Below are positions 1-13,237 of a stretch of DNA of 64,000 bases, piece by piece. The translations under genes and the position numbers were made by a program. Origin of the DNA: Zonotrichia leucophrys gambelii. Taxonomy: Eukaryota; Chordata; Aves; Passeriformes; Passerellidae. The notes under the pieces are model-generated. The model saw only the letters and a program-made list of their open reading frames with translations. It did not search any database and was not told the DNA's origin. Within the stretch, counting starts at the first letter, position 1, and every line of letters starts with the position of its first letter. Location of the stretch: the NCBI RefSeq assembly GCF_028769735.1, contig NC_088178.1, positions 26,805,357 through 26,869,356 of the forward strand. The letters are read 5' to 3'.

Positions 1-1690
1 AGGCATTTCAAATAGGTACAATTTATAAAAAGAACTATAAGCCATAAATATCCTACACTATTAAATTCAGCAAACACTGAACACACAAGGTAACCATGTC
101 AAGATTAAACTTAAGCCATGCCTGAGTTCAGAGTACACCCAATTTCCCTGGTGCATTTAATTCACTTTATGTGACTTTGGACATTTGAATTCAATTTAAA
201 ACTTACACAGGCAACACAAGACTGCAAAAAAAAGAATGGTTCATCCAACTACTACTGGTGTTTTTGCCTTCCACCCAGTTATCAGCACATTATTGTGACG
301 TGTGAATATTACCCTCTTATTACTTCCAAGGCAATTTTATATTTAAAATGAAATTAATAGTTAACCTCAAAAGACTGCACTTAATTTCATTTCACTCCCT
401 GAATCATCCTTTTCACTACACAATTCTCCCTCTAACTAAACTAAGAGCATAAGAGGTGTAATTATAGATCACAGATTAGCTGTTCAGCATTTGCTGGTGG
501 TTAAGGCAGGGTAGACTTTAAAGTTGGCTCCAGAAGAAGCAGCTGCTCCTGTAATTTGTTGAAGAATTTGCTATGAAATGTTAATATTTACAAGTCGAGG
601 CTGGAGCTGTCTGTGCTTTTGGACAATTTTGAAGGATATCCTACAGCCACTGAAACCACTGGGAGAGGAAATATTCCCCCAAACCCTGTAGCGCACCAGA
701 TTCAGTTACCTGCAATGGAAGATGCTGGAAACACAATAATGCAAATTTCTTTGGTTCCACTCCTAATGACTTTAGTATCGATGGAGCAACAGCTTGTTTT
801 CATCCCTGACTGCCCCATCACAAAGAGAGACCACACATCCTTCCCACCTCTACCTCAAACTTGATCTAATGGGAGCAAGGACAGGCAGTGCTGGGACTCT
901 GCTGCCAAATGACAATTCACCCTCCTTCTCCTGTTTTTAGTGCTGTTTTGCAGCAATGAGTAATGCTGTCTCTGGGAAATGGAAGTGAAAGCTACTCTGT
1001 TCTTGTCAGAATAATAATGGATATTGTGTTGGCAACTGTTCTCCTGCACTGCACAACTGCATAAATAAAAGGAATTGGGAAAAGCCAACACTGGAGTAAA
1101 TAAAGGGGGTAAACTGCTGCTTGCAAATAAGTGATAATTGGGTTTGGTGTTTCAGCCTGGGCAGTGAGAACAGGATAAACACAGCGTCTAAATCAGAAGT
1201 GATTTCAACCCCACTGATCCTCATCTGTGGAGAGAGGCTCTGGGGAGAGGCTCTGGCTGCTCAGGAGGCTCAAAGCAGAAACATTTCAAGAATTTGAGCG
1301 TCTCCACATGAGGTTTTACAGCCAGAACCAGACTGGAAATGGCTTTGGCAGCTCTCAGGTTTAGCTCAATACTGGGCTATCAGCTCACCCCCACTCTTGT
1401 TGCAAGCAGAAGGAAGGATACCAATGAGCATTCAAGTACATCCCTTTATTTTTCATACAAAAGACCCCCACAGACTTATTACTTAGTTAAGAAAACTAAA
1501 TATTGTCACACAGGCAAAACCAAGCAAATGTAAAAGCAGAGAAATGCTCTTTTTCCTGTCCTTATACCAACACTAGCTATTATCTATAATAATGTTTAGA
1601 TAAAAATAATACAAATAGGATGTCATTATTTCTGAGGACATGTTTATCTCTAATTCACTTTCAAGAGAAATGTGGTGCTTCAACACATTC
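1..1690. other. AT-rich non-coding DNA
   Basis: No gene, RNA gene or repeat could be recognised on either strand. Open frames are under 110 codons and are broken at the rate expected for AT-rich sequence. A small duplication of about 12 bp (GAGAGGCTCTGG twice) sits near 1231-1256. I see nothing else. Confidence 0.6.
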
Positions 1691-1760
1691 ACAGAATCAC
1701 AGAATAAGCTGAGTTGGAAGGGACTCACAAGGAACATCCACTCTATCACTCGACAACCCA
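1691..1760 (-). mobile_element. CR1 LINE 3'-end fragment
   Basis: The plus strand reads ACAGAATCACAGAAT, then TGAGTTGGAAGGGACT, then an ACATCCA-like block. This is the reverse complement of the end of avian CR1 elements (…TCCAACC…ATTCTGTGATTCT), so the element lies on the minus strand with its 3' end at the left. Only about 70 bp is recognisable and the similarity fades after the GACAACCC block. It is a dead, heavily 5'-truncated copy with no coding capacity. Confidence 0.75.
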
Positions 1761-4126
1761 AATACATTTTATGTACATATAATATATTACCTTTATTCTG
1801 GAGGACCAATAATGTCCATATTGATCCTATACACAGAATCATGCATGAGGGTCACAGCCACATCTTTTCTTCACTCCTGAGGAGCACAGTGAATGTCTGC
1901 CCTGACATATTTATCACAGGAAGTCTGAGCCTATTACTTGGCCAAATTCCCTACATATTTCTTTGAGCTCTTTAAGAGGAACATACCACAAGGCATGAAT
2001 GAAGGGCTTACAGTTTCTGTAACAGTATTTCAAAATGGCACCAATTCTGTGGGTGATTTTTTTCTTAACCAGAAGTGGTCAGATCTGAATAAACACTTCT
2101 AATTCAGGCTGCTTAAACACACAAACCAAACCCTGCATGTGTCTGTTAACTTGTACATTCCTCCACAGGTTTTTCCTCACAAGCTGATTAATGAAATTAC
2201 TGTGATGTCAACACTGAGAGAGTGAAATGTGCTGGTTAAAGCACAAAATAAGAAACAGGATCCTCAGATTACACACCAAGCTCTGCCCTGATTTGCGCTG
2301 TAATCTTTGGAAAGTAAATGAGAGATCAGCACTGGCTTTTGATGCAAGGATCTAACCACCACTGAAATCAATCTGCATTTCCCCCATATGTACATAGGTC
2401 AAGAAAGCCCATTATTTTCCATAAATTACATAAAATTATGTAAGATTGGAAGAATTTTCCCTAGTAATGTAAAAAACTATACACTACAATAATGTAGACA
2501 CCAATGCTAAGTGCTATCTGTTTATTTCAGGGAAAATTAGTGAGCAATTTATAGTGGGATCAAACTAACATTCCAAATGTACTTGTCTTTGATATCCCTT
2601 CAGCAAAATGGGAGCAGTTATCAACACAGCTGATACCTCTAATCTGTATTATACAGGTGAGCAACACTTTATTGCATTTTATAGGAAATTCTGCAAGTAG
2701 TAATAATAATGTTGATGAAAAAGGCAAAATGTTTCAGAAAATTACAAATGCCCAAATGCACATAGTGCAACATGCTGACAGAAATGTTATTCATTAATAT
2801 TTATTGGGCAAGAAAACATCTTTGGATGAAGACTGTTACAAAAACATTATCATCACCAGCATACTTGTCCCTGTAGAATATTTTTCTGTGAGCCATATTA
2901 GGAACCTTCTACTTATCCAAACCTCTGGAGGTATTTTAGCTACTAATCTGGATGAATTAGGTCACTCCTGCTCAGTTATTCATTACACAATAGAATTTTC
3001 TTCCCTGAACTCTCTAAAACAAAAGTTTCCATTTACAAAAGTTCTTGCATGAATTTTGCAATTTTGCTGAGAGTCTTTTCAATGACTGCAAGCAGAGGAA
3101 AAAATTTTGCTGAAAATGAATTGATTTGCCCGTTTAGAAGTTCTCCTTCCTTATCAGCCCCAGCCTCACTTTCTCAGTATTTCAATCAAATCTCAGGGGT
3201 AGTTTTAGAGCAGAAGAGGATGAAGAAACAAGGTCCAGCACAGGATGTACAGGTGATGCTCACAGCAGGTCCCCCAGAGCAGAGCACTGGAGCAACACCC
3301 ACCTGTATTTATGGATTGTTCCATGGCTCAAATCCTCTCTGGAATATGCACTGCATTGAGCTCCTGATTACTCCTTTAAACTGAAATGCTTTGATGGCTG
3401 TTAAATCATTGAGAAATTGTAACAGAAGCTCTTGAGAAACGCTGTTCTTAGTATTCAACAGATTATTGATTCCTCTGGTGAGGAGCAGCAAAGTAGCACC
3501 AGCCCCAACCTTAGTTTAGGCAGATTTCCCTCAATTAAATACAACAATAAACATCTTATCTGCAATAAGAGACAACATCCATCACCCCCAAAGAATCCTT
3601 CAATTAACAACCACAGACCCCCTTTGGTACATGGTATTTAAAACAGAATTCATGAGCTCTCTAATTGATGATAGGTTATTGGATAACCCTTGTTAATTAT
3701 AGCTACACAATGTCAAAATTAATGATTTTCCCACCCCCTTTCAACTTGAGAATGAATTCATAACTTATATCAACTCACAAAAGACGTGCAATTAATATTG
3801 TCAGTAATCATTTCACAAAAGAGATTTGTTAAAGGCAGGCATGTGGACACAATTAGTGTATCAATTAATGTTGCTGTTACTTGATCTATAAATTATTGAA
3901 AAACTCATAGCTACTGCAAGGAAACAAAGCAAATCCACTCCCAGTCAATGAAAGAAGCTACTCTGTTCATTACTCTTTAGATCAAATTTAAATTTTGCTG
4001 GATTCCATGAATCTTAGCTACATAATCAGAAAAATAAATGAACCTATACCAATGTGACATTTTGAAATGCCTCATTATGGTGATGATGTTTTAATTGTTG
4101 GTACATAAAGTTTTTAAGAAGAAGTG
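1761..4126. other. Non-coding DNA, nothing recognised
   Basis: AT-rich sequence. The open frames at 2804-3384 on the plus strand (82 and 111 codons) have no recognisable domain and no splice context, and I regard them as chance. No repeat family was recognised. Confidence 0.55.
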
Positions 4127-4188
4127 AATTCATTGCAAAAGTAATCCACCATCACTATCCAATTCATTAAAAAAGTAATCCACCATCA
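4127..4188. repeat. Imperfect 34-bp tandem duplication
   Basis: The block AATTCATT…AAAGTAATCCACCATCA occurs at 4127-4154 and again at 4161-4188, separated by CTATCC, so the period is 34 bp. The copies differ only at two adjacent bases (GC versus AA after AATTCATT). This is a small local duplication with no sign of coding function. Confidence 0.85.
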
Positions 4189-7016
4189 TAGCAGTTATTA
4201 GTTTAAACTGAAGTTCCAACCTGGAAACATAGCTGCAAAAACTGCACCAAGATTTCTGTGTGTCAGCAAAACTGTAACTTTTACATCCATCAGAAACCTC
4301 CATTCCACTCTGGGGTTTAGCAATGATTAGTGCAAAGACTGGATTCAAATGAGGTCTGAAAAGCCCAAAACAGGGCTGAGGTAGCATCAGGCACCTCTGA
4401 TGGAAACTGACAATGACAAAACGTAACCTCATTTAAAGGCTTCCTATCCCCAAAGGCTTTTAAACTAACTAGGTAGCTCCTGTTTGATCTTAGTCTGACA
4501 AGAGTTTTGCTCCTGGGGATGCAAAGGTTTTCCTTTAGATAGTTAGACAGACCCCAGCCTCTCATTAGTGCTTAAAAGACCCAGGAAATAGATGTGACTC
4601 TGCCACAGGCCCAGTCTGCACGCCAATGATCCTGCAGCCCCTGCTTTCCTTTTAATCAGCACTCAGGAGAGATAAAACGGGACAATTAAGCTTTTTGCCA
4701 TCGTGATCCCAGGAGGATCAGACTCACATCTCCCACCTCCAAGCCAGCCCTGCCACGCAAACCCCCCTGGTGTAAACTCCTCACCTGGCAGGAACCAGCT
4801 CTCCCTCCTGGAGCAGGGCTTGGGCACCTGGGTGTCCATCCAGCCTGGACACAGCGCCCAGCTCCAGGCCAGGAGAGAGCTCCAGCTCCAGCAGAGCACG
4901 TCCCACCCTCCCTGAATGTCCCATTGCCACTGGCTGGGTGCAGCAATCCCCAGCTTGGCGCCCTGCCTGCTCTGAGCTGCCCACGTGCTTCCCACATGCT
5001 CTGGAAACCCAACAAACAAGGGAATCTCACCCAAAGGAAATATCAGCCACCATCATGCTGAGTGCCAACGTGCCCAAGCTCCTCTCTGAATGTGCTCCTG
5101 TTCTTTGCAAGCCCCTGTCATTTTGAAAATTGACTCACGAGTCTTATAATGGGGATACGATGAGAGATGGAATTGCAGAACAAACCCTAAGGTTCAAATA
5201 GAAAAATTACAGAATTTAAGTGCAAGAGGAAGAGATTAAATCTCTTAAAATCTCTCCCCATGCCTTTTCCCTAGACACAGATCTGTGCTAAAATCTGGTA
5301 GCCTGGCTCACTTCTGTACTGACCTGCCATTTCAATTTTTCTGTTCAGCTAATTTTGCAAGAAGGGATTTTCCCAGGCAGTTATCAGTGTGAATTCAACA
5401 TCAATGCAACACATTTCCCCCAGAGAGGTTTCTAAATCAATTTTAATTCTGATAGGCTCAAGTAAATGTTTTCAATTTGATTCAATAATCTATACACACT
5501 TACAACAAGGCTTTTCCCCCATGTACTACAAGACAAACATGGTTTATGTTTCTAACAACTCTGGCTAATAAAAAACCTCTAATTTCCTATCCTGAACGAT
5601 AAAAACGCACAATTTTTATCCACTTCTTAATGAACCAGATGACATAAACAAACAAAATAACATCAGCATTTAAGAGCATTAGTTATACCATTAATTCTCT
5701 AAACACTTCTTAAAGAACACATGACTTTTGGCAAACTCACCAAAAAATAAAATTGTATCACCAAAAAAAGTCCTCAAATTGAGCTTTCTAAACCTCCTGA
5801 GAATTTTTCACCATTTCCACTCAGAGAGCAGCATGAAATCTCTCCAGGATATCTTTTAAAATGTGAGCAAAAAAGATAATTACAATGAAGCTACCAGCAG
5901 ATATCAGCAAGAGTGGCATGAAGATTAGGGCTGGAGGTGGGGGATGGCAGAAACATAATCTCCTCTAATAACACCTAGTGCACTGTAAGCCTGTAAAATG
6001 GAATAAAGTGTAGGAAGGAAAGCTCTGGAGGTCAGGGTGAAACGCTGCTCCTCAAGGGACAAGGAGCTTCACAGCGCAGGGAGGAAAAAGTGACAATCTG
6101 GGGAGGAAGGGAGGTGCCTGCCTCACTTCTGTTACCATAATGGTATTTCCAGGCCAGTTAAAATTCCCATCCCTCTGCCAGGAGTGTGAGCAGGAAGCAC
6201 CTCTAGAGCCCACCCAACCCTTGATCCATCAGATCAATATGGGCTGAACGCAAGGCAAAATTTGTACCTGATTTTTCAATAGCCTGCTTTTAAGGTTATC
6301 CAGGGTGATAATGTTAACATACAAAATTACAGTCTGATATGATCGTGTAAATATTGAACTTACCCACAGAACATCAGAGCTCCTCAGCTGTGATTCTGTG
6401 CAAACAGACAGGGTTTTGTATTGAAGTTCTTGACACTGCCTCCCAAACCAGCTCAGGTGACAGTGCAGACACTGCAGAGCTGGCTATGACCACAAAGCTC
6501 ATGGCTGTAAAAACCATGCCTAAAGAGAAGTGATCCAAAGGGAACTGCTCTGCATGTGCCTACAGAAAGAGTCTTCTGTGTGTGCCCAGAACATCAAAGA
6601 AATATTTGGTCAAATCTTTCCACCAGCATTGTCATTTGCCCCATCTGCAGCACCAATCAAACTATTTCCCTGTGACCCAAAAGTCAACAGTCTATGTGAC
6701 AGAGCCTAAAAGCAGTTCTATGAAATCCTAAAGAAACTTCAACCACATATTCCACCCCTCTGGCAGGGAGTTAGTCCATCCCAGCAGCAAGATTCTACAT
6801 TCACACTCACTAAATATCATTAGACTCCTCCTGGACTTTTTTCTTAACCTGTCCAGGTTATTAAATTGTTAACTCATGACATCACAGTGGTATTAACTCA
6901 ATGTAGGCATTATTACCACAAATGTACAAGTCACTGCTTCCTTTTTGGGCATTGTACATCAGTAAGAAGAGCTGCTCACATTTATCTGAAACTTCATACT
7001 TTATATAGGATATATA
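4189..7016. other. Non-coding DNA with a GC-rich, CpG-poor segment
   Basis: The interval is mostly AT-rich. The exception is about 4690-5035, which is distinctly GC-rich but poor in CpG and rich in CCAGC/CTCC blocks. This gives overlapping open frames on the minus strand (up to 123 codons) with low-complexity composition and no recognisable protein. An exon cannot be excluded, but there is no supporting splice or domain evidence. I see nothing else. Confidence 0.5.
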
Positions 7017-7105
7017 AAGTGTGTGTATATATATATATATATACACACACACATATATATATATATACACATATATATATATACACATATAGTATATATA
7101 AAGCA
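7017..7105. repeat. Compound (TA)n/(CA)n microsatellite
   Basis: Alternating runs of TA and CA/TG dinucleotides fill the interval: GTGTGTGTATATA…, ACACACACATATATA…, ACACATATATA… and AGTATATATA. The Tyr/Ile-rich open frames here on both strands are simply its translation. Likely length-polymorphic. Confidence 0.95.
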
Positions 7106-7489
7106 TATTTTTACTTATTTTTTGTATCCATACACCTCACAAGTCCTAGGAATTAAGCTTTGTTTTATTTCAACACTCCAAATAAGAAACACCGCCTTAC
7201 TGGATGTTTATGCAGATGAAGAGAACTAAAGATTTAGCTGGCTCTACACACAAGATTTAGGCTGAGATCAGGAAGAACCCAGTCCCACGCTCCATCTCCA
7301 CACTAATCCTCATCCCCTCAGAGTCACCCCAGAGCTCCAGAGTGGGATATAAACATGGGACAGACATTCCATGCAGTGCTGCAGAAGGCAGGAGAACTAA
7401 CAAAATATGGATAATACAGCAAAAGAAGCCTGTCCCTGCTCTGGATGGAGAGGGATGCATGGCTCTTCCAGAAGTGCAACAAAATACTA
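7106..7489. other. Non-coding DNA, nothing recognised
   Basis: No gene or repeat recognised. The minus-strand open frame of 126 codons spanning 7257-7637 contains a Phe/Tyr-rich stretch made by the adjacent A-rich tandem repeat, and I treat it as spurious. Confidence 0.55.
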
Positions 7490-7546
7490 AGCTGAAAAAA
7501 TAAAAAACACCAAAGCTGAAAAAATAAAAAAACACCAGAGCTGAAA
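7490..7546. repeat. A-rich 24-25 bp tandem repeat, about 2.3 copies
   Basis: The unit AGCTGAAAAAATAAAAAACA + CCA begins at 7490, repeats at 7514 with one extra A, and starts a third time at 7539 (AGCTGAAAT). This looks like a slippage-prone minisatellite seed with no coding role. Confidence 0.85.
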
Positions 7547-8646
7547 TTTCTGTTGATACAGCAAAGACTGATTTCCTGGGAATACTCAGTTCCATTGCAT
7601 AATCAAACTCATTGATTAGCAACATAAAAAACTTCATGTTAGCACTTGCTACCTGCCACTGCTCACAGTTAATGAACTTGGGGAAAAAAAGGGAAAAAAA
7701 AATCCCCTTTTTTCACGTGTCCATCACTGCCACTATAGAGAGGAGGGCTCCTTTGTTGGAACACAGGGAAGTGCATACAACTCAATGACAAGTAAATGAG
7801 CACACCAAGTTTCTTTTGACTGTGGCTCTGTGGGATTTGAATAGCAAACACTGTGTGCATTGTGCACCTTGTCTGTGTGCAGCATTCACTGCCCCAGCCC
7901 TGCGAGGGCTCAGACTGCACAGACAGCACAGATTCAGAATAACCCTGGGATGTGCCACTGCCATTCCCTGTCCCTTCCAGCTCTCCAGACACTCACATCA
8001 CTGCCACACAACGTATTTTATACTCCCCCTTAGCACTGAAGGTAATTTGCAGAATTTCCATTTGGGGGATAGAATCAGATTTTGGGCAGAGAAGTGTTCA
8101 GCTATTGTGATTTACGGAAATGTTTTGACAAGTTGGATGCTGAATATTTTATTAACATAAACATCAAGTTCCTAAAAGAGTTGTTCGCTGGTATCAAAAT
8201 TTTCAGCCTCCAGCAGAAGAAATAACATAGGAGACATACATCAAAAAGATGTTATCCATATTGCAAAGAAATGACATTTTTTAATTTCCTGCCTGCCCCC
8301 AAAAACTGAATGATCATACAACCAAACCACTTTAACTTTATTTGCCCTAAACATCTTAGATCACATTCTCATTTACATCAAAGTTCCCCTTTTCTTGCCT
8401 TTCCCAACTGGAGCTTTTTAATCTTAAATGAATCATTTTTGATTTTTGAGTATAGGCCTAGAGCAGTCATAAGGTTTTTAAACCATCTTCCTGAACAAAC
8501 ACTTGAAATTTTTTAATTGCCGTGTTTTCTACAAACTCTAGGATAAAGATTTCTGATACAAAAGCCAAAGGGAACACAAGGCCTTAGTAAACGTTTTGGT
8601 AGAATTGCTGGAATAAATGGTATTGCTGCCCAGTTCAAGTTTACTA
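7547..8646. other. Non-coding DNA, nothing recognised
   Basis: Mixed composition with short open frames only (up to 114 codons at 7816-8160, plus strand), none with recognisable domains. I see no repeats beyond an A-rich tract near 7683-7701. Confidence 0.5.
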
Positions 8647-8710
8647 TGAGTAAAATTTACATTATACATTAAAAAGCTGCATTATACATGAGTGAAATTG
8701 CATTATACAT
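8647..8710. repeat. Degenerate tandem repeat with CATTATACAT core
   Basis: TGAGTAAAATTTACATTATACAT-like sequence at 8647-8669 is followed by a partial copy (GCATTATACAT, 8679-8689) and by TGAGTGAAATTGCATTATACAT-like sequence ending at 8710. The ten-base core therefore occurs three times in about 64 bp. Confidence 0.75.
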
Positions 8711-11376
8711 ATATAAGCAAAGATGAGGGTTTTTTTTTGTCTTAGGGAAATGAAAAAACCCTCAGAAGTAAATGGCTACATGACACATTCACAGAAAGAA
8801 ACAGAATTACAAACTCCAGAGCTCATAGGAAAGTTCAAATCTTGCTGTGTTGAGTGTTAAAACTATTAAGTATGATTATTTTCTTTTTGTTTTACTTTTT
8901 TATTTGAGTAATTCATATTAAATCTGTTTTCAATCTCAGTTTCATGTGTATGTTTAAAAAAATAACCAAATATGGCTACACAGAGCAGCAAGAGCTAATG
9001 CTGCAATTTGAGGTCTTGGGCTCCAAGTTCATCAGTACTTAAAACCATAAGCAATAAAAGTACCAATAAAAATGTGAGGAGAAAAATCCCTACCAAAAAT
9101 CTTTAAATAAGGATAAGCACCAAATTCATATGGTCCCATTTCTCACACTTAGCACTCCAAAGAACTGCTCTACAGTCTGAGGTAAAATTGTAAATACAAA
9201 TATGAACTAATCAACCATGCATTTCTCCACAGCTTCTCCTTAATTTTGAGTTTTCTTCCTCCTTGTTTATATTTTCCTATACCAGATTAATTAATCTCTT
9301 CACAGATTGCTACTGAGTTCTCTAACTTCACAAAGTGTCAGTAAAATTCAAACTCCACGAACAGAAAGTGCATTTGAGCTCTGGTTAGTTCAAAACAAAG
9401 CAGAAAAAAAAGCCATTAGAAGAAAATGTGTTTATCAGCAGAGAAAAAGAAAAGTGATCTTTTGTTGAGTAATTTTAAAAACAGTATTTCTCTTTGTGAA
9501 CCATAAATAATATGCTAATTTCTTCTCATCTTTCAAAAGGGTATGTTTTATATGTCAGAGAATCAAACCCCATATTTCTGTAGCAGACTTCCACTGGTAC
9601 AAAACAAATCCCACTTTCAGTGAGCACACAGACAACAGAAGAGCCACAGATGTGCCAAAGGTGGCTGATGTAGGAGCTGATTAAAGTACAAAACACACAC
9701 AAATAAAGACAAATGAGTCACTACCTTTCTTTTTGGAGTCTTTCTTTGTGCTGGTTTTAACAGCCACTTGAAGTTCTGTCTCAGTTGACATCCTATATCC
9801 TTAGTCCTCTTCACACAGATCCAGGATCTCGGTCAGGCTCATTTAGAACGTCTCTCCAAGAGAATAATTTAGCCTTTCAGATACTATAACCCAAACAGTT
9901 CATCTCATTCACTCCTTTCGAGTGCTGTGAGGGAAGGAAACAAAAAGGAACAGTCATTTTCTGGGTTTAAAACATGAAAGGAAGATAAAAAAGCCAAACC
10001 ATTGCAAGGCAGGATTACATGAAGTTTTCCATCTACTGAGCCAGTTGTCCATGATTTTAGATGCTTAAGCATAATTATCTCTGACTACCTCAAACATCTG
10101 TATTTGAGTGTTTTGGCCTTCACACTGCTCAGGGTGTAGAGAAGACCAGCACCTCAGGACCAGCAGCTGGGGGACAGAGACCACAATGCAGGAAGTAGCT
10201 GGAAACGTCACCAAAAGCAAAAACATCTGCAAGGACTCAATTCTTAAATGCACCAATTCCATATTGCCAGAGAGTAAGTACAGATTTTTACTCCTTCCAT
10301 TCTGTTTCAGTCCTCTCATTCTCCTACTTGAACAAAGACAAATGAAAAATGAATTCATTGCTCATTCTGAGAACATCATATTTGCCACTCCTCTTGCTTA
10401 TGATAATGTTTCCAGTATAAAAGACTCTGTCTCCACATAAACAAAGCTGTAATTTTAACTCCCATCTAGTAATCTTTCTTGTAAAGATCTCTGAAAATAG
10501 TTAACTAAACCCATGAAATATAAATGGGATAGGTGCACAAAGATAACATCTAGAGAGATAACATTTAGGGAGAAAGCTGTGTATTTCTTGGGGACAAAAA
10601 TGCACCAGGTGTGAACCCACAGCAGGAATGTGCTAGAGGAGGACGAGGGAGGCAAGACTGGGGATGTCAGGGCTCTGGAGGCAAAGAATATACAAAGAAT
10701 AAACATCTAAGCCAAAAAGAACCCATTGCTCCAATTCTCACTGCTGGTCCTTCCTGCTTTGAGGGATGAACCACTTACTCCAGCCAGTCTGTCGAGGGCA
10801 GAGGACCAGACTGTCCTGAAGCCATTTGTCAGGATGCTCCCTCACCAAATGCATCTTCTTACTGCCCTTTCTTTTTGTGAGAAAGTTCCCATTATTAGCA
10901 CAATTACAGAGAAGTCCATCTGGCCTGTTGGAACAGCTGCCCACTTATTAAATAAGCATTTAATAAAGATATTAACCCAGCATATCAGCTGGTTAGATGG
11001 CCAGAGATTAACTGCAGTTAGAGTTATTTACTAATGTCCCTTCTTTGTCATTTAAGAAAGTAACAGACTGCAAACACTGGAATAATTTTGACACTTTAAA
11101 TCACTTTTCACAGTAAGGGCTGTGAAGCCACCAGTACTTTCAAATCCAGGCTCTTTTAACATTTTAAAATGCTTCAGTAACATTACACTGCCATGCACCG
11201 TCTGAAGTGATTTAATATTGCTGAAGTGTGTCAGGGGCTTTCTTTAATAAGCTCTTCAAATCTGTCTGTGTATTATGGAATATTCAAAGATAGCTTTTCA
11301 AAATCTGCTGAACTGATTTTGAAATACAAAATTCCCTGTTCCCCCCTCTGTGGAATCTGAATAAGCACAACATGGC
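8711..11376. other. Non-coding DNA, nothing recognised
   Basis: AT-rich, with open frames of at most 110 codons and no domain resemblance. I found no recognisable transposon or RNA gene. Confidence 0.55.
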
Positions 11377-11413
11377 AAAAAAAAAAAAAAAAAGGAGGAA
11401 AAAAAAAATAAAG
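11377..11413. repeat. Poly-A tract
   Basis: Seventeen consecutive A residues, a GGAGG interruption and a second run of about ten A. There is no recognisable SINE or processed pseudogene body immediately upstream, so it is annotated only as low complexity. Confidence 0.9.
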
Positions 11414-12139
11414 CGAGGCACAAATTGAAGTTGCAGTGCTTGCTGAACACACCTGGTTGGTGTTACAGACCTGAATAAACCAACAGCATCTCGATGAAGC
11501 TTCTCAGCTGAGAACAGAGCAGGAAAGGACAAAGCAAATGAAGGCTGGTCGGGGAGGGAACAGCTCCCAGGGTGAGGTTTCCAGGAGCTCTCTGGCCGGG
11601 TCCATGGACAGGGAGCTGCCTGTCCCCAGGCACAGCTGCCAGAGCGGTGCTGGGGGAACGCCCTCGCCCTCCTCACTCACTCACGCTTCAAATCCCCCCA
11701 GGAGCAGGGAGAGAGAGGAGCTCTGAGCAGAACAGATGTCCCTCACAACCCCCATCTCCTTCCCCTCCCCCTGCCTGCAACCCAATTTAATAATATTTAG
11801 TTTTACAGCACAGTAGGGATGCATCAGCCTTTACAGCTCAATGGCACTTACTTAAAGCATCTCTCGAGTCACAGCTGGATTGACAGTTTATTTTTCCAGA
11901 ATTTGGATTTATATTTACCCAAAGGTTAACTGCATAACTCTACAAGGAGCACTAACATGAGCCACTTCACAAAAGGGAAATATTTATAATAGGTCCACTT
12001 ATTAAAAAATAAATTAAAAATAAATACTAAATACCCCTGGGGTCCGTAGTTAAGCAAGTTTTAATGTCTTAGAAGGCCATTGTGGCTACAAAGCATCAGG
12101 AATGTCATCTCCTGTTGTCAGCTATTTCTAACAGGACAG
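11414..12139. other. Non-coding DNA with a GC-rich patch at 11530-11790
   Basis: The patch is GC-rich with a few CpG dinucleotides but is far short of a CpG island. Its open frames (62-72 codons on the plus strand; the 130-codon minus frame also crosses the poly-A tract) are Pro/Ser-rich, low in complexity and unrecognised. Confidence 0.5.
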
Positions 12140-13233
12140 CTGAAATAGTAGCATCTGAATGGCACTGAATATTTTAAAGTAACAACATATGACTGCTATC
12201 TCATCTGAAACTCTCCAGAAAAGCTATATCCCCTCGAGGCTATCCCACTGAGTAATATTTTTTAAAATAAATGCATGTCTGTTTTTGGACAGGTTCACAT
12301 ATTGATTTACTTTCAAACCTAATCAGGTCATACTCTCGCAGGCTCATAGATCCTTGAATAAAGTAATAGGTATCTTTGTAAAGGAGCACATAAACATCTG
12401 TCAGACACCAGCCATAGTTCAAACTGAATTTGCTACAGAGACAATTCCTCCAAAAGTATAGGTCTTTATGTAAGCCACATTAGTAAACTTCCATGCACTG
12501 TCCATATTTCAGCCGTTTATTACCCAGATGAGAATGGCAGTCAATCTGCTCCTCACCGCAACAGCTTTCATTGTCTCCTCCAATCTAGGTCACCGTTGTT
12601 AAATACCACAGCCTCCCAACTGTGGGAAGCACTGCAGCATGTGTTTTATCAATGAGATGCTATTTGCTTTGATCACTTCTGCCACATTTCTCTCCCTGCT
12701 CTAAAGGCAAAATTCTGTTAGCTGCATTTCCAAAAAAAAAAAAAAAATTCAAAAAATCTATCGTCTTACACATATCCATCCACTCTAACAATCTCCTTGT
12801 GTGGCTTGCTACTGCTCCAGCTATTGCAATGTTATGTGCATGCTCAGCTTTTCCTAAAGAGGATTCTGAGCTCTTCGTTTTAACAAAATACTGACATTTT
12901 CCGTGGCCTTATTAAGTGGCTACAGCAGGAACACAATCAGCGCATTCTGGAATTAACCGGCTCTTAATTCCAGGAGAAGTTCTTAAGCCTGTGTTCTCTG
13001 TTACTCCTACGCCAGCACAAAACCTAAAGCCTTAGCAAAGAAATATTTCTGTAAATTCACTTTGCAGATAGGATTAACACAGGTTGGACCCTTTATGCAC
13101 GGGGAAATTCATCCCAAGCTCCATTCGCCTCCCCCACACGCCTGTGAAACAACAATTTCTGTCAAATCATTTGTCTTTTCAACCACGCTTCAGTGAGCTC
13201 TTGTAGGGGTTATTAGGAGACTTCCCTTGGCCC
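12140..13233. promoter_or_regulatory. Candidate cis-regulatory block (non-coding)
   Basis: This roughly 1.1-kb block has no repeats apart from a 16-A tract at 12732-12747. It keeps scattered CpGs in an otherwise CpG-depleted background, and it has a mixed, high-complexity texture typical of conserved non-coding elements near developmental genes. It contains a perfect 9-bp inverted repeat with TAATT cores at 12947-12973. A minus-strand frame open for about 82 codons (12240-12485) was considered and not accepted as an exon. Conservation cannot be measured from one sequence, so the regulatory call is inference. Confidence 0.3.
12947..12973. promoter_or_regulatory. Perfect inverted repeat with TAATT/AATTA cores
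   Basis: CTGGAATTA at 12947-12955 is exactly complementary to TAATTCCAG at 12965-12973, with a 9-nt spacer (ACCGGCTCT). Each arm contains the TAATT core bound by many homeodomain proteins, so the palindrome could be a paired site. Function is inferred only from this motif. Confidence 0.35.
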
Positions 13234-13237
13234 AAGT

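Noticed and set aside
4663..5034. GC-rich segment with minus-strand frames up to 123 codons, as an exon
   Set aside because: CpG-poor, Trp/Gly/Ser-rich low-complexity translation, overlapping frames in several phases and no supporting splice signals.
7017..7105. Tyr/Ile-rich open frames on both strands
   Set aside because: They are direct translations of a (TA)n/(CA)n microsatellite.
12240..12485. A minus-strand frame open for about 82 codons with a fairly protein-like Tyr/Leu/Asp content
   Set aside because: It begins after a stop, has no ATG near its start, has no convincing acceptor or donor, and matches nothing I recognise. Chance or a conserved non-coding element is more likely.
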